NCBI GenBank assembly: GCA_964440605.1
Contig: CAYTSW010000008.1
Span: 1-42,934, forward strand
Reading direction: 5' to 3'
Length of the DNA: 42,934 nucleotides
Source: CAYTSW01 sp964440605
GTDB lineage: Bacteria > Planctomycetota > Phycisphaerae > Phycisphaerales > UBA1924
The translations under genes were made by a program, and so were the position numbers. Positions 1 through 7,896 of this stretch are shown piece by piece. Numbering within the stretch: the first letter of the stretch is position 1; every line of letters begins with the position of its first letter. The notes under the pieces were generated by a model. The model was not told the origin of the DNA and made no database searches. It saw nothing but the letters and a program-made list of their open reading frames with translations.

Positions 1-912
1 GTTGAGCGTGCCCGCGATCGCCATGCCGTTCGAGAGATCCACGCGCATCTCGCCGTCGCCCTGCCCCTTCATCCGCGTGAGGGTGAGCGTAGCGCCGGGC
101 GGGAGCTGCCCGTTCTGAACCTGCTGACGCGGCGCGACCTGCTCGACGTCGACGTCGAGCGTGACGAAGCGATCGTCGAGGGCGGTGACGGTGTACGTCG
201 CCAGCAGCGCCTGCGCGACGCCGTTGCTCGTCATCTCATACTTCGCCCGCCACGAGCCGCCGACGCCCATGTCCGCGTCGGGCAGGATGATCTCGTTGGT
301 GAACGAGGTCATCTGGGACACGACCTCGCTAAGCCCCTGCGGCGCGCCGGCGGGGGGCGTCGCGCTCGACTCTTTCAGTCGCCCGTTGGCGCCGATGACG
401 CGTCGCAGCTCCAGGCCCGGGAGCAGCCCCATCGTCTGGGACATCTGCTGCACCTGCATCGGGTTGGCGTTGCCCGCCGCCTCGGCGCCGGCGTCCTTGA
501 TGGTCGTCGTCACGACAAACACGCCGTCGTCGCGCACCTCGCTGACTTCGGACATCTCCTCGATCATCATCACGGGCAGGACCATCTCCTGGCCCGCGCG
601 GCCCATCATGGTCTGCGTCGTCCGCATCGCCACCGTCATGCGCGTGCGTGATTGCCGACCCTGCTCGGGCGCGTAGCTGAGCATCAGGCGCTCGCCCTCG
701 CCGCGCTCAAGCACCTCGACGCCCCGGTCCTCCATCGAGTCGGCCAGCTTCAGCAGCCGGTCCCACTCGCCATCGACGGCCTCGCCGCCCTGTTCGCCCG
801 CCGCCGGCGCCGTGGGCTGCCCGGCGTCCTGCGCCAGCACCACGCCGGACATGCTCATCGAACACACAACCGCCGCTCCCGCGACCCTACGAAGCTGCTC
901 TGCAATGGACAT
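1..912 (-). CDS. secreted protein of unknown function, DUF6263-like (3' end outside window)
   Basis: An open frame runs from ATG (912) to the left edge, 304 codons without a stop. The start is preceded by a purine-rich GGAAGGGAA about 10 nt upstream. The first 26 or so residues form a signal peptide: an Arg pair, a hydrophobic stretch, then a cleavage-type end near VLAQ/DAG. The mature part contains a Met-rich segment, a Pro/Gly/Ala linker and a region around GVGGSWRAKYE followed by beta-strand-like alternation. This layout resembles planctomycete DUF6263-type proteins, which are secreted and have no known function. That assignment is from memory of the family pattern and is weak; the reading frame and the export signal are directly visible. 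The C-terminus is missing. Confidence 0.75.
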   Translation of the reverse strand, partial: MSIAEQLRRVAGAAVVCSMSMSGVVLAQDAGQPTAPAAGEQGGEAVDGEWDRLLKLADSMEDRGVEVLERGEGERLMLSYAPEQGRQSRTRMTVAMRTTQTMMGRAGQEMVLPVMMIEEMSEVSEVRDDGVFVVTTTIKDAGAEAAGNANPMQVQQMSQTMGLLPGLELRRVIGANGRLKESSATPPAGAPQGLSEVVSQMTSFTNEIILPDADMGVGGSWRAKYEMTSNGVAQALLATYTVTALDDRFVTLDVDVEQVAPRQQVQNGQLPPGATLTLTRMKGQGDGEMRVDLSNGMAIAGTLN

Positions 913-1086
913 ACGTTGATTCCCTTCCGGCGCGGGGTGCGCCGATGCTGCGAGACTCGATTCAATCACAAACAAACGTCGACACGCCAGACTACGCGCC
1001 CGCCACCCAGACGGCGCGCCTCCGACACTACCGACATCACCCCGACACGATGCCCCCGCGCGAGCGGCGCGTGAAGACATGTTCAT

Positions 1087-1238
1087 CCGCTCACGAGGCG
1101 TCACGCCCGCTCNNNNNNNNNNNNNNNNNNNNNNNNNNNNNNNNNNNNNNNNNNNNNNNNNNNNNNNNNNNNNNNNNNNNNNNNNNNNNNNNNNNNNNNN
1201 NNNNNNNNNNNNCCGCTCACGAGGCGTCACGCCCGCTC
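1087..1238. repeat. identical 26-bp sequences flanking gap 1
   Basis: The 26 bases at 1087-1112, immediately left of the N run, are repeated exactly at 1213-1238, immediately right of it. The shared sequence starts CCGCTCACGAGG and ends GCCCGCTC. Either the two contig ends overlap and were never merged, or a tandem repeat stopped the assembler. In the first case the gap has no missing sequence and one copy is an artefact. Confidence 0.9.
1113..1212. other. assembly gap (100 N)
   Basis: Exactly 100 N, the usual placeholder for a gap of unknown size. Confidence 0.98.
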
Positions 1239-1254
1239 GCGAGGGCGCGTCAGA

Positions 1255-2922
1255 TCAGAACGGCACGCCCGGGTCGCCCGCGTCATCGCCGCCCGTGTCG
1301 ACCCGCCCTCGCTCCTCGACGTTCCCGCCCCCGCCGTCGCGGTGATCTTCCGCCGGGCCGGTCTTGGGCCGGTTTCCGAACGCCGACGCCGCTGGCGCCT
1401 TGGGCTCGACCGCGCCCGCCGGCCCGCGATGGCTCGACGACGACGCCACGCTCCCGTCCTCCCGATACCCCGCGTGGTTGCGGAAACGCATCGTTGCGCC
1501 CTCCCACGCCAGCTTCACCGTGTCCGTCGGACCGTTGCGCTGCTTGGCGATGATGAGTTCCGCCAGGCCGACCTTCTCCGGGTTCGCGGCCTGCCACTCT
1601 TCCATGTTCTGCGTGTGGTAGTACTCCTCGCGGTGCAGCAGCGCGATGACGTCGGCGTCCTGCTCGATCGAGCCCGACTCGCGCAGGTCCGCCATGCGCG
1701 GCTTATGCCCCTCGCGCTGCTCCGTCGAGCGGTTCAACTGCGCCAAGCAGATGATCGGGATGCTTAACTCACGCGCCAACGCCTTCACCGAGCGGCTGAT
1801 CGCCGACACCTCGTTCTGCCGACCGTCCCGGCCGGCCTGCGGCGCGGTCATGAGCTGGAGGTAGTCGATCATCACGCACTTCACCTCGTGTCGCGCGACC
1901 ATCCGGCGCGCCCGCGCACGCAACTGCATCGCCGTCAGCGCCGGGGTGTCGTCGAGGAAGATCGGCGCGTCGGCGAGCTGGGCCGCGGCCAACTGGAGGC
2001 GACGGTGGTCCTCCGCCTGGAGCATGTTCCGCCGAAGCCGCTGCGCGTTCACGCCCGCCCGCGAGCACAGCATGCGCTGCACGATCGCCTCGCGGCTCAT
2101 CTCCATCGAAAAAAACCCCACGGGCGTCGCCGGCCCCCGCTCGGCGTAGGGCTGGCCGCCGAAGGCGATCTGCTCGGCGAGGTTCAGCGCCAGCGCCGTC
2201 TTGCCCATCGAGGGGCGCGCCGCCACGATGATCAGCTCGCCCGTCTGGAGCCCGCTCGTCAGCTCGTCCAGGTCGTGGTACCCGGTCGAGAGCCCGGTGA
2301 TGTGCCGGCCTTCCTCGTCCTCGATCCGGTTGAAGATCGAGAGCAGGATCTGCTGGAGCGTCGCCTCGTCCGACTCGCTGGCGTCTTCGGTGATCTTGAA
2401 GACGCGCTGCTCGGCCTCGTCGAGCGTCTCCCGCACGCCGTCCTCCCCCCGCTCGCCCGCGTGGTAGGCGTCGTAGAGCGTCTGCTCGCTGGCGGCAATA
2501 AGGCGACGCAACTGCCACTTGTCGCGGATGATCCGCGCGTAGTGGGGGGCCGCCGCCGCCGAAGGTGTTTGCTCGACGATCGACGCCAGGTAGTCCACCC
2601 CGCCCACGTCGTCGAGCTGCTCCTTGCCCGCGAGCTTCTCCTTGAGTTGCACCAGGTCGCCCGACTGGCGGTGGTCGTGCAACTCCTTGAGCGCCTCGAA
2701 GATCGTCGCGTGCGCCGCGAGGTAGAACCCCTCCCCGCTCGGCACCAACTGCACCACCTCGTCCGTCACCGACGGATCGATCAGCATCGCCCCCAGCAGC
2801 GCCGCCTCGGCCTCCGGGTCGTGCGGCGGCAACCGGTCGAACAGCTCGCGCAGCGGCACCGCCGGCCGGCTCGGCCGCCGATCAAACCCACCCCTCGAAC
2901 TCCCGTTGCGCTGCTCATCCAT
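1255..2922 (-). CDS. dnaB: replicative DNA helicase DnaB
   Basis: Product of 555 residues; a hexameric 5'-3' helicase that unwinds DNA at the replication fork and binds primase. The N-terminal DnaB domain covers about residues 31-135 (PHDPEAEAALLGAMLIDP) and the RecA-type ATPase about 205-485. Walker A is ARPSMGKT (235-242), Walker B is VMIDYLQLM (350-358), and the KQRNGP arginine-finger motif is at 460-465. There is no intein at the usual P-loop site. Residues 490-555 form a low-complexity Ser/Ala/Gly/Asp tail, longer than in Escherichia coli DnaB, ending in an acidic stretch and PF like the tip of single-strand binding protein. The ATG at 2922 has no clear Shine-Dalgarno. The kinase gene lies 127 bp upstream on the same strand, so co-transcription is possible but not shown. 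Confidence 0.96.
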   Translation of the reverse strand: MDEQRNGSSRGGFDRRPSRPAVPLRELFDRLPPHDPEAEAALLGAMLIDPSVTDEVVQLVPSGEGFYLAAHATIFEALKELHDHRQSGDLVQLKEKLAGKEQLDDVGGVDYLASIVEQTPSAAAAPHYARIIRDKWQLRRLIAASEQTLYDAYHAGERGEDGVRETLDEAEQRVFKITEDASESDEATLQQILLSIFNRIEDEEGRHITGLSTGYHDLDELTSGLQTGELIIVAARPSMGKTALALNLAEQIAFGGQPYAERGPATPVGFFSMEMSREAIVQRMLCSRAGVNAQRLRRNMLQAEDHRRLQLAAAQLADAPIFLDDTPALTAMQLRARARRMVARHEVKCVMIDYLQLMTAPQAGRDGRQNEVSAISRSVKALARELSIPIICLAQLNRSTEQREGHKPRMADLRESGSIEQDADVIALLHREEYYHTQNMEEWQAANPEKVGLAELIIAKQRNGPTDTVKLAWEGATMRFRNHAGYREDGSVASSSSHRGPAGAVEPKAPAASAFGNRPKTGPAEDHRDGGGGNVEERGRVDTGGDDAGDPGVPF

Positions 2923-3049
2923 GCGAACCGCCCACTACACCACACCGGCGCGCCTCCTGCACGCCCGGGTCAACTCACCAACACTATCCGACGGCAACCG
3001 ACAGGCTAAGCACAACAAGTATCACCGACGCCCCTCTCCCTGCCGTCCA

Positions 3050-5584
3050 TCACCGCTCATCCTCCGACGCCAGCCTCGCCCACCGCTCTGCTTCCCCCCG
3101 CGGCGCGACACCCGGTTGGGCGTCCGTCCACGCCTCGTAGGTCTGAGCGAGCAGTTCCGCGACCCGTCGCGCCCGCCGGTGCGCCGCCCCCACGCCTTCA
3201 AGCGCCAGCATCCGTCGGTACACCGCCTCCAGCTCCGCGACCGCGACCGCGTGGTTGCCAACCTTGCCCACCTCCGCGGCGCGGTTGCCGTCGAGGGTGA
3301 GCGTGAGCACGTGTTCCTCGCCGACCGCGAGGCGTGCCGACTCCACAGCACGTTCGAGCACCGCCAGCGCATCCTCATGCCGCCCCTGCGCCGACAACGC
3401 CCCGCCGAGATTGTTGAGCACGATCCCGATGTGGTACTCCGAGCGCGGCTCCTGTGCCTCACGCATCGCCAGCGCCTCGCGCAGCATTGTCTCCGCCTGG
3501 TCGGGACGGTCGGTGCGGGTCAGCACGAGGCCAAGATTGTTCAGCGTCGTCGCCACGTGCGGATGGTTCGGAGGCAGCAGCTCGCGCCGGATGCGCAGCG
3601 CGTTGCGGTGGGCCGCCTCCGCCGCGGAGAACTGCCCATTGCCCTCGTACGCGTTGGCGAGGTTGTTCCACAGCGAGGCCAGATCAACCGGGTTCACGTC
3701 CGCCGACGACTGGCGCAGGTCCAGCGCCTCCCGGTACAGCGTGATCGCCCGCTCCTCCCGATTCGTCGTCTCGCACACCGCCGCCAGCACGACCAGCGCG
3801 TCGGCCCGGGACGACGGGTTCAAGTCATCGAGCACCTCCGCGACCTGCGCTTCGGCGTCCTCGTAGCGGCCCGTGAAGTACAGCAGCATCGCCTCGCTGT
3901 CGTCCCAGGCACCGTCGTCCGAGACCGGCCCGATGCCGTGCGTCTCTTCGATGACTTTCGCTCGCGCGAAGGCCGCTTCCGACTCGGCGAAGTCCGCGGC
4001 GTTCATCAGCACCTCGCCGAGTTGTCGCAGCGGCGGCGCCAGCGATGGATGCTCATCGCCCAGCCGCTCGGCGCGCAACGCGATCGCGTCGCGCAGCTCG
4101 TCCGCCGCCGCCTGATACTCGCCCAGCGCGCCGTAGCTCGAGCCCATCACCTCGTGCAGGCGTGCCGCGACCGCGGGTTGAGCCTCGAACCGCGCCGGGA
4201 TCCCGCGTCTCGAACGGTCGAGCAACTCCCGCACCGTCACCTCACGCCCCAGCGACTGGCTCGGGTCCGTCGCCACGAGCATCTCCACGAGGAAGTCCAC
4301 CACCGCCTGGGCCTCGTTCCGCGCCGTGCGCGACTCCTCCAACGCCGCCGACACCTCGTCCGCACGCGCTCGCTGCTGCACGAACCCGTACGCCAAGCCC
4401 GCAACGCCCCCGATCAGGCCCAGCAGCACCAGCGCCGCCGCGATCACGCCGGTCTTGTGACGCGCGACGAACTTCCCCGTCCGGTACCGCAGGCTCGGCG
4501 GCGTCGCGAGCACGGGCCGCCCCTCCAGGTGCCGGCGCAGGTCGCCCGCGAGGTCCGCCGCCGTCGCGTACCGACGTTCACGCTCAAACGCCAACGCCTT
4601 GAGCACGATCCAGTCCAGATCGCCCCGAAGCCGCTTGCTGAGCTGGGCGTACGACACGCCGAAGACGGTGCCCGGTTGCCCGTCGGCGATCGTCGTCGCT
4701 GCCACCGTGTCGCTCCGCGTCCGTCGCTGCTGCGCCAGCTTGTGCGACGGACGGCTCGGCGTGCGGTCCCGCGTGCGCGATACGCTCTCCTCCGGGTCGA
4801 ACGGCAACTCCCCCGTCAACAGCACGTAGAGCACCGCCCCGAGGCTGTACACGTCCGTCCGTGTATCGACATCCAGCCCCAACCCCGACGCCTGCTCCGG
4901 GCTCATGTACGCCGGTGTGCCCATCATCTGGCCCTGCACCGTGTGCATCGTGCGATCGGTCAGCGGAGCGTGCACCGCCTTGGCGATGCCGAAGTCGATA
5001 ACCTTGGGCACGGGCTTGCCATCGCGCTCCACCACCAGGATGTTCGAGGGCTTGATGTCCCGATGGACCACGCCCTTGTGATGCGCATGCTGCACCGCTT
5101 CGCACACCGGGATCATCAGCTCGATCCGCGATCGCAGGTCCAGGCGCTTCTCGTCGGCGTACGCCGTGATCGCGAGCCCCCGCACGAGCTCCATCGAAAA
5201 CCAGGGCCGCTCGCGCTCCGTCTGGCCGGCGTTGTACACCGACGCCACATTGGGATGGTTCATCATCGCCAGCGCCTGACGCTCGGCATCGAACCGTGCC
5301 AACACCGCCTTGGAATCCATCCCCGGCTTGATCACCTTCAGCGCCACCCGCCGTCGCACCGGGTGCAACTGCTCCGCCTCCCACACCCAGCCGAACCCGC
5401 CCTCCCCGATCACCTCCAGCAGACGGTGATCCGGGATCAGCGGCGGCGTCGCCCGCCCGTCCTCGCCCGTCGACCCGCCCACCACGCCAGCGTCCCCGGC
5501 CGTCGGTGACACAGGCAGCGTCGGCTCCATCGCCTCGTCACGCCCGCCTCCCGCGTCATGTCCGGACGAATCGCTTGCACCCAC
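3050..5584 (-). CDS. transmembrane Ser/Thr protein kinase with C-terminal TPR repeats
   Basis: Product of 844 residues from GTG 5584; ATG 5530 is an in-frame alternative. The kinase domain spans about 54-355. It has the Gly-rich loop (GEGGFGWVW, 60-68), the ATP-binding Lys in VALK (K83), the catalytic loop HRDIKPSN (174-181), the DFG Asp (D197) and the SPE motif (228-230), so it should be an active Hanks-type kinase. One membrane helix (about 379-401) separates this cytoplasmic part from a charged, probably coiled-coil stretch and then many TPR units from about residue 470 onward (for example LASLWNNLANAYEGNGQFSA). Kinases with TPR sensors instead of PASTA repeats are common in Planctomycetota; ligand and substrates are unknown. 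The GTG start is favoured because TAGACT lies 6 nt before it, a pattern seen at other genes here. It is divergent from pdxH. Confidence 0.93.
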   Translation of the reverse strand: MGASDSSGHDAGGGRDEAMEPTLPVSPTAGDAGVVGGSTGEDGRATPPLIPDHRLLEVIGEGGFGWVWEAEQLHPVRRRVALKVIKPGMDSKAVLARFDAERQALAMMNHPNVASVYNAGQTERERPWFSMELVRGLAITAYADEKRLDLRSRIELMIPVCEAVQHAHHKGVVHRDIKPSNILVVERDGKPVPKVIDFGIAKAVHAPLTDRTMHTVQGQMMGTPAYMSPEQASGLGLDVDTRTDVYSLGAVLYVLLTGELPFDPEESVSRTRDRTPSRPSHKLAQQRRTRSDTVAATTIADGQPGTVFGVSYAQLSKRLRGDLDWIVLKALAFERERRYATAADLAGDLRRHLEGRPVLATPPSLRYRTGKFVARHKTGVIAAALVLLGLIGGVAGLAYGFVQQRARADEVSAALEESRTARNEAQAVVDFLVEMLVATDPSQSLGREVTVRELLDRSRRGIPARFEAQPAVAARLHEVMGSSYGALGEYQAAADELRDAIALRAERLGDEHPSLAPPLRQLGEVLMNAADFAESEAAFARAKVIEETHGIGPVSDDGAWDDSEAMLLYFTGRYEDAEAQVAEVLDDLNPSSRADALVVLAAVCETTNREERAITLYREALDLRQSSADVNPVDLASLWNNLANAYEGNGQFSAAEAAHRNALRIRRELLPPNHPHVATTLNNLGLVLTRTDRPDQAETMLREALAMREAQEPRSEYHIGIVLNNLGGALSAQGRHEDALAVLERAVESARLAVGEEHVLTLTLDGNRAAEVGKVGNHAVAVAELEAVYRRMLALEGVGAAHRRARRVAELLAQTYEAWTDAQPGVAPRGEAERWARLASEDER

Positions 5585-5590
5585 GTCCGC

Positions 5591-5596
5591 AGTCTA
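5591..5596 (-). promoter_or_regulatory. candidate -10 hexamer for the kinase gene (leaderless)
   Basis: On the minus strand TAGACT lies 6 nt before GTG 5584, so transcription would begin at or next to the start codon. No Shine-Dalgarno is present and no clear -35 box was seen. Confidence 0.4.
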
Positions 5597-5685
5597 CGGT
5601 CTCAGCTTCCGGACCACGCTCGCTTCCCGTACGTGCCTCCCCTTGTCCGGCCCGCCCGGTGCGTGCCCGCCCGCCGCCGACGCTC

Positions 5686-5691
5686 TACAAC
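5686..5691 (+). promoter_or_regulatory. candidate -10 hexamer for pdxH (leaderless)
   Basis: TACAAC lies 5 nt before ATG 5697. There is no Shine-Dalgarno before this start, which fits a leaderless transcript. It sits about 90 bp from the opposing kinase -10, so the two genes share a divergent control region. Confidence 0.35.
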
Positions 5692-5696
5692 TCCCC

Positions 5697-6401
5697 ATGC
5701 CCACGCCCACCGACCCCGCTCAGCCCTTCGCCCTCGACGAGACCCTCCCCGACCCGCTGCCCGCTGACCCCATGCCCACGCTCGCGTCCTGGCTCGACTA
5801 CGCCACCCGCGAGAAGATCCAGCCCAACCCCAACGCCATCGCGCTGGCGACCGTCGATCCCAACGGGCGCCCGTCGTCGCGCATCGTCCTCTGCAAGTCT
5901 CTCGAGGCCGAGCCCGGCGCCGTCGTCTTCTACAGCAACAAGAACTCGCGCAAGGGCCGTGCGCTGGCGGCCAATCCGCACGCCGCCATCACCTTCCACT
6001 GGGACGACCTCGACCGCCAGGCCCGCGTCGAGGGCCCGGTCACGCACGTGTCCGACGCGGAGGCCGACGCTTATTTCGCGTCGCGCCACCCCGCCAGCCG
6101 CGTCGGCGCCTGGGCCAGCGACCAGTCTCAGCCGATCACCTCGCGCGACGACCTGCTCGGCAAGGTCATGACCGCCATGCAGCAGCTCGACGTCGACTTC
6201 GACACCCTCGAAGACGGCGGCGACGTCCACATCCCCCGCCCGCCCCACTGGGGCGGCTACCGCGTCTGGGCCCAACGCGTCGAACTCTGGGTCGGCTCGC
6301 CCGTCCGCATCCACGACCGCGCCGAGTGGACCCGCCAAATCACGCCCACCGACGACGGCTTCAGCGCTGGCGAGTGGTCATCCACCCGCGTCCAGCCCTG
6401 A
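5697..6401 (+). CDS. pdxH: pyridoxine/pyridoxamine 5'-phosphate oxidase
   Basis: Product of 234 residues. FMN-dependent cytoplasmic enzyme that oxidises pyridoxine or pyridoxamine 5'-phosphate to pyridoxal 5'-phosphate, the last step of vitamin B6 salvage and synthesis. The family pattern is continuous: PNAIALATVDPNGRPSSRIV for the FMN-binding strand, FYSNKNSRKGRALAANPHAA, RVEGPV, then HWGGYRVWAQRVELWVG and the C-terminal EW.STRVQP, close to the usual W...RL.P signature. The length agrees with bacterial PdxH (about 215-230). An upstream in-frame start at 5643 would add 18 Pro/Ala-rich residues that do not look like family sequence, so ATG 5697 is preferred. The gene is transcribed away from the kinase. 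Confidence 0.95.
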   Translation: MPTPTDPAQPFALDETLPDPLPADPMPTLASWLDYATREKIQPNPNAIALATVDPNGRPSSRIVLCKSLEAEPGAVVFYSNKNSRKGRALAANPHAAITFHWDDLDRQARVEGPVTHVSDAEADAYFASRHPASRVGAWASDQSQPITSRDDLLGKVMTAMQQLDVDFDTLEDGGDVHIPRPPHWGGYRVWAQRVELWVGSPVRIHDRAEWTRQITPTDDGFSAGEWSSTRVQP

Positions 6402-6466
6402 TCGACCGTTCCAACTTCGCCCGCTTCGGCCTCGACTTCGGACGCACCGACTGCTTCAACGGGTAA
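6401..6466 (+). pseudogene. orphan remnant of a dockerin-like C-terminal domain
   Basis: Directly after the pdxH stop, in another frame, 21 codons and a TAA read IDRSNFARFGLDFGRTDC and then FNG. This aligns with the last residues of the large secreted protein ending at 23006 (VDGADFGALGAEFGRTDC plus LMP), sharing FG, FGRTDC and the stop position. No start or longer frame belongs to it. It is most simply the decayed 3' tip of a lost secreted-protein gene. The match is short, so chance cannot be excluded. Confidence 0.5.
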
Positions 6467-6488
6467 ACCCGTCAGAGCATGCGCTCCC

Positions 6489-7052
6489 TCACGAGCGCGA
6501 CGCACCGTTCGCGATGAACGTTTGCCGCCCGTGGTCTTTATCCACCCCCGGGAAACGCAGCGCCTTGCTGTGCAGCACGCACCACACGCCCGGCTCGAGC
6601 AGCGTCGACGCCAGCAACGCCTCGGTCAGATTCTGCAACGCGTCCGAACGCTTCATCTCGTACGGCCGGATCGCGCCGGTCAACACCACGCGTCCCCCCC
6701 CGGCCGTCAGCCGGTCGCCCAGCCTCTCGTGCAGCAACCCGCCCGTCCGCCCGAGCGTGTCCGTGCCGTGCAGCACCACCACCGAGTCCCCAAAGCCCAG
6801 CGCCGCCTCCACCGTGCGCACGATCGTCTCCCGGTCCTCGTCCGTCAGCTCCAGGCTGTCCTTGGACATCAGCTCGCGCACCTGCACGCTCGTGTCCGGG
6901 AGCACCAGCCGCCGGATCATCCGGTGCACGATCGAGCGATGGTTCGACAGCGTCTGCGTTGTCACGTCGTACGTCTTCTCGATCGTCCCGCCCGTGGTGA
7001 TCAGCTCGATCGTCCGCGCGCCCTGCGTCTCCTGCTCAGTCGCCTCGTTCAT
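6489..7052 (-). CDS. short single-domain L-asparaginase-like protein
   Basis: Product of 187 residues. It contains the asparaginase N-terminal domain with both catalytic elements: TTGGTIEKTYD (19-29, first nucleophilic Thr region) and LHGTDTLGRTGG (94-105, second Thr-Asp pair T97/D98), followed by TGAIRP. Ordinary type I and II enzymes have about 330 residues and a second domain; that domain is absent here and the frame ends in a proper stop. Short enzymes of about 170 residues are known, for example from Rhodospirillum rubrum, so it may be complete and hydrolyse asparagine or a related amide. Its ATG overlaps the stop of the upstream thioesterase (ATGA, 7049-7052), suggesting translational coupling. 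The frame can be extended upstream to 7592, but only through the thioesterase gene. Confidence 0.85.
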   Translation of the reverse strand: MNEATEQETQGARTIELITTGGTIEKTYDVTTQTLSNHRSIVHRMIRRLVLPDTSVQVRELMSKDSLELTDEDRETIVRTVEAALGFGDSVVVLHGTDTLGRTGGLLHERLGDRLTAGGGRVVLTGAIRPYEMKRSDALQNLTEALLASTLLEPGVWCVLHSKALRFPGVDKDHGRQTFIANGASRS

Positions 7053-7495
7053 GACCGTCTCTGAATCGGGATCGGAGCGCCCTCGGCGTCGATCGCGACC
7101 AGCGTCACCGTCGCCTCCGTCACCTTGATCGGGTCGGGCCGATCCTGACGCTCCGACCACACCACCGCGTGCACACGCACCGATGTCCGACCCAGCCGCT
7201 CCGTCTCGCAACACAACGACACCACGTCCCCCACACGCACCGGCTTGTGAAACTCCACCGTGTCGAACGCGACCGTCACATACCGATGGCTCCCCACCCG
7301 CAGCGCGTGCACGAACGCCGCCTGGTCGATCAGCGACAGGATCACCCCGCCGAAGATCGTCCCTTGCGGATTCGTGTCCCGCGGCATCATCACCACGCGG
7401 ATCGCCGGATCGCGCAGGTCGGGACCCGAGCGCTCCGCCACCTCGGCGTCGGAGGGGGGCGCAGGAGATCCGGGCGTCGCGGGCGGTTTGGCCAT
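7049..7495 (-). CDS. acyl-CoA thioesterase, hotdog fold (YciA-like)
   Basis: Product of 148 residues. The family signature is clear: RDTNPQGTIFGGVILSLIDQ with the catalytic Asp in LIDQAA, then a HRYVTVAFDTVEFHKPVRVG strand pair typical of acyl-CoA thioester hydrolases. It should hydrolyse acyl-CoA in the cytoplasm; chain length cannot be read from sequence. About 30 residues at the N-terminus are a Pro/Ala-rich extension. TAGTGT lies 6 nt before ATG 7495 and no Shine-Dalgarno is visible, so the transcript may be leaderless. The stop overlaps the start of the asparaginase gene, making a two-gene operon. Confidence 0.92.
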   Translation of the reverse strand: MAKPPATPGSPAPPSDAEVAERSGPDLRDPAIRVVMMPRDTNPQGTIFGGVILSLIDQAAFVHALRVGSHRYVTVAFDTVEFHKPVRVGDVVSLCCETERLGRTSVRVHAVVWSERQDRPDPIKVTEATVTLVAIDAEGAPIPIQRRS

Positions 7496-7501
7496 GACAA
7501 C

Positions 7502-7507
7502 ACACTA
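7502..7507 (-). promoter_or_regulatory. candidate -10 hexamer for the thioesterase-asparaginase operon
   Basis: TAGTGT on the minus strand, 6 nt before ATG 7495, without a Shine-Dalgarno. Same arrangement as at the kinase gene. Confidence 0.4.
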
Positions 7508-7588
7508 CCAACCACGCCAAACCATCGAGCGTCGCCACCGACGCCGACAACCCGGGGTCGGTGCCCAGCGTCGAGACCATCCGCCCGG

Positions 7589-7783
7589 TCACCTCCGTCG
7601 CCGCGGCGCAAATCCGATCATCCCGAGCGTCACCAGCACAGCCCCCGGCGTCGGCACGACGTACACCCCGCCGCGGACATCGCCGAACTCGCCTTCCGCC
7701 AGCAGCTCCAGACCCTCGGTCCCGCGGTCGTCAAGCATGCGATCGCGCTCGACGGGTTGGAGCACAAAGACCGATCCGCGCAT
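7589..7783 (-). pseudogene. PEP-CTERM-like protein tail, probable gene remnant
   Basis: A 64-codon frame ends in VVPTPGAVLVTLGMIGFAP followed by RRRR and a stop. That is the layout of planctomycete PEP-CTERM-type sorting signals: a VPxPG motif, a hydrophobic stretch and a terminal Arg cluster. The preceding 40 residues are hydrophilic with no signal peptide or recognisable domain. The start lies next to the hairpin at 7787-7813 that should end transcription of the DUF4397 gene upstream, and no promoter is seen. I read it as the surviving 3' part of a second PEP-CTERM-like gene; a genuine small protein cannot be excluded. Confidence 0.4.
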
Positions 7784-7786
7784 GAA

Positions 7787-7813
7787 CAAGGCCCGGCGTG
7801 GAGCCGGGCCTTG
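7787..7813 (-). terminator. hairpin terminator downstream of the DUF4397 gene
   Basis: Perfect 11-bp stem (CAAGGCCCGGC pairing with GCCGGGCCTTG) around a 5-nt loop, 83 bp past the stop of the DUF4397 gene. The U-tract is poor (the minus strand continues TTC), so termination strength is uncertain. Confidence 0.6.
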
Positions 7814-7896
7814 CAACATGGCATCGGTCGTGTCACCGGAAGTGGAGTCCGGCCAAGGCCTCCGGCAACGCTTTGCAGTGAGGGCTCAACGACGCG

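Larger units (their letters stand above)
913..1254. other. intergenic spacer containing an assembly gap
   Basis: This spacer separates the secreted gene at 1-912 from the 3' end of dnaB. It holds the 100-N run and its duplicated flanks. No convincing gene was seen: the open frames that cross the N run exist only because N codons cannot be stops. No clear terminator for dnaB is visible in the readable part. Confidence 0.6.

Noticed and set aside
1087..1238. Direct repeats around gap 1 considered as a target-site duplication of a mobile element
   Set aside because: 26 bp is too long for most target duplications, no transposase or terminal inverted repeats are visible, and contig-end overlap explains it more simply.
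945..1553. Frames crossing the N run of gap 1
   Set aside because: They stay open only because N codons cannot be stops, and they overlap dnaB.
1255..2922. Possible intein in DnaB
   Set aside because: The P-loop region and the rest of the ATPase domain are continuous and of normal length.
2906..5509. Open frame of 867 codons antisense to the TPR-kinase
   Set aside because: Arg/His/Pro-rich shadow of a high-GC gene; the kinase motifs are on the minus strand.
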